From Lepus europaeus (taxonomy: Eukaryota; Chordata; Mammalia; Lagomorpha; Leporidae): DNA of 64,000 nt. The position numbers and the translations under genes were made by a program. Under the pieces are notes generated by a model that saw only the letters and a list, made by a program, of their open reading frames with translations, ran no database searches and had not been told where the DNA came from. Below are positions 63,061 through 64,000 of the stretch, in pieces. Position 1 is the stretch's first letter; every line of letters begins with the position of its first letter. Location of the stretch: the NCBI RefSeq assembly GCF_033115175.1, contig NC_084836.1:65453297-65517296 (forward strand), read 5' to 3'.

Positions 63061-63654
63061 AAAAGTAAATTTTTTTTTACTGTTTTTGTCATTGTTTATT
63101 GTGACTTTCCCAGGAGAAATATGAGGGACATATTTATTCATTTTAATAACAATGGGTAGGTTAAATTATCATCATTCATGTCAAGGTGTTTGGAAACAAA
63201 ACCAAGAGAAAATATTGTTCATGAAATCACATCTAATAATCTCCTAAGTAGTAATATAGATAGATACTCATGTCAGTAGAGGTTATGTATAATATCTACT
63301 ACTACATATGGTTTCAGCTTATTAGTTAGGCATCCATATTTTAAACAAGAATAATGGAGCTATGGCATCAAGTGATATTAATTTCTTCTTTATGGCAATA
63401 GAGTCAATTCACGTTCTCAAAAATCATAGAAATTTTGCCATTAGAGATGCAGAAATTAAAAATAGCAAATGGGGCCTTTAATGATTTATGGCTTTAATAA
63501 GTTGAATTTTTCCCTGTGCTTCAATTGCTCTATTTGAAAAGGAGTTTAAATTTTAAGACTATTTCAAATTATTAAATGGCATTATGTAAATAAATATGCT
63601 CCATGAATCTTATATCACTTAGTAGGCTCCAAGTAGCTGTATTAATTATTATTT
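63061..63654. other. AT-rich spacer
   Basis: Nothing recognised. Confidence 0.4.
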
Positions 63655-63994
63655 TTTAAAAATTTTTTGACAGGCAGAGTGGACAGTGAGAGAGAGAGAC
63701 AGAGAGAAAGGTCTTCCTGCCGCTGGTTCACCCTCCAATGGCTGCCGCGGCAGGTGCGCTGTAGCCGGCGCACCGCACTGATCCGAAGGCAGGAGCCAGG
63801 TGCTTCTCCTGGTCTCCCATGGGGTGCAGGGCCCAAGCACTTGGACCATCCTCCACTGCACTCCCGGGCCACAGCAGAGAGCTGGCCTGGAAGAGGGGCA
63901 ACCGGGAGAGAATCTGGCGCCCTGACAGGGACTAGAACCCAGTGTGCCGGCACCGCAGGTGGAGGATTAGCCTATTGAGTTTGCAGCGCCAGCC
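63655..63994 (-). mobile_element. Young-type C-SINE at the window edge
   Basis: The body is complete to the head at about 63994. The second target-duplication copy (starting ATGTAT) runs out of the window; the first is probably CTGTATTAATT near 63637. Confidence 0.88.
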
Positions 63995-64000
63995 ATGTAT

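Overview
This window is mammalian genomic DNA, almost certainly from a lagomorph and most likely rabbit (Oryctolagus cuniculus). It carries dozens of copies of the lagomorph C-SINE (tRNA-derived head, CT-rich 3' part, A-rich or AAATAAAT-type tail), rabbit-type L1 3' ends and older mammalian L1. There is no bacterial or phage gene organisation, CRISPR array, operon or other new multi-gene system. Family names and the human comparisons come from memory of the families, not from a search.

The functional content is a class II olfactory receptor (OR) cluster of subfamily 6C. Five single-exon receptors with intact reading frames all lie on the minus strand: an OR6C76-like gene (14671-15612), an OR6C75-like gene (24367-25305), an OR6C3-related gene (41068-42003), an OR6C3-like gene (51268-52203) and an OR6C1-like gene (58275-59213). 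A decayed N-terminal half of another OR6C gene lies at about 5935-6300. Read along the gene strand the order is C1, C3, C3-related, C75, C76, which agrees with the human 12q13 OR6C cluster as I remember it. Each gene would act alone in an olfactory neuron; they are paralogous detectors, not a pathway.

There are two retrocopies of spliced or partly spliced host mRNAs. One is a MICOS10 (MIC10) copy with an intact 78-codon frame at 290-526. The other is a decayed HNRNPA1 copy at 12946-14657, which seems to keep one intron and sits only about 14 bp beyond the stop codon of the OR6C76-like gene. A young C-SINE sits 2 bp beyond the stop codon of the OR6C1-like gene, so two of the five receptors have had their native 3' UTR displaced by a same-strand retro-insertion.

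Region by region: 0-1 kb, a C-SINE split by the MICOS10 retrocopy; 1-13 kb, AT-rich spacer with C-SINEs, an OR6C relic and a triple nest of repeats at 10.4-11.6 kb; 13-16 kb, HNRNPA1 retrocopy and OR6C76-like gene; 17-24 kb, L1 3' ends and a 2.9-kb old L1 that has collected a solo LTR, a C-SINE and an unidentified GC-rich insert; 24-26 kb, OR6C75-like gene; 26-41 kb, L1 pieces, a Tigger/MER2-like DNA transposon remnant and many C-SINEs; 41-60 kb, three receptors with C-SINEs between them; 60-64 kb, spacer and C-SINEs.

Two C-SINE types recur below. The 'young type' has a head like CTAATCCTCCGCC, a GC-rich body and a pure A tail. The 'standard type' ends in repeated AAATAAAT. 'Old' means diverged enough that only the CT tract, the 'tggctcctggctt'-like core and the tail stay clear.
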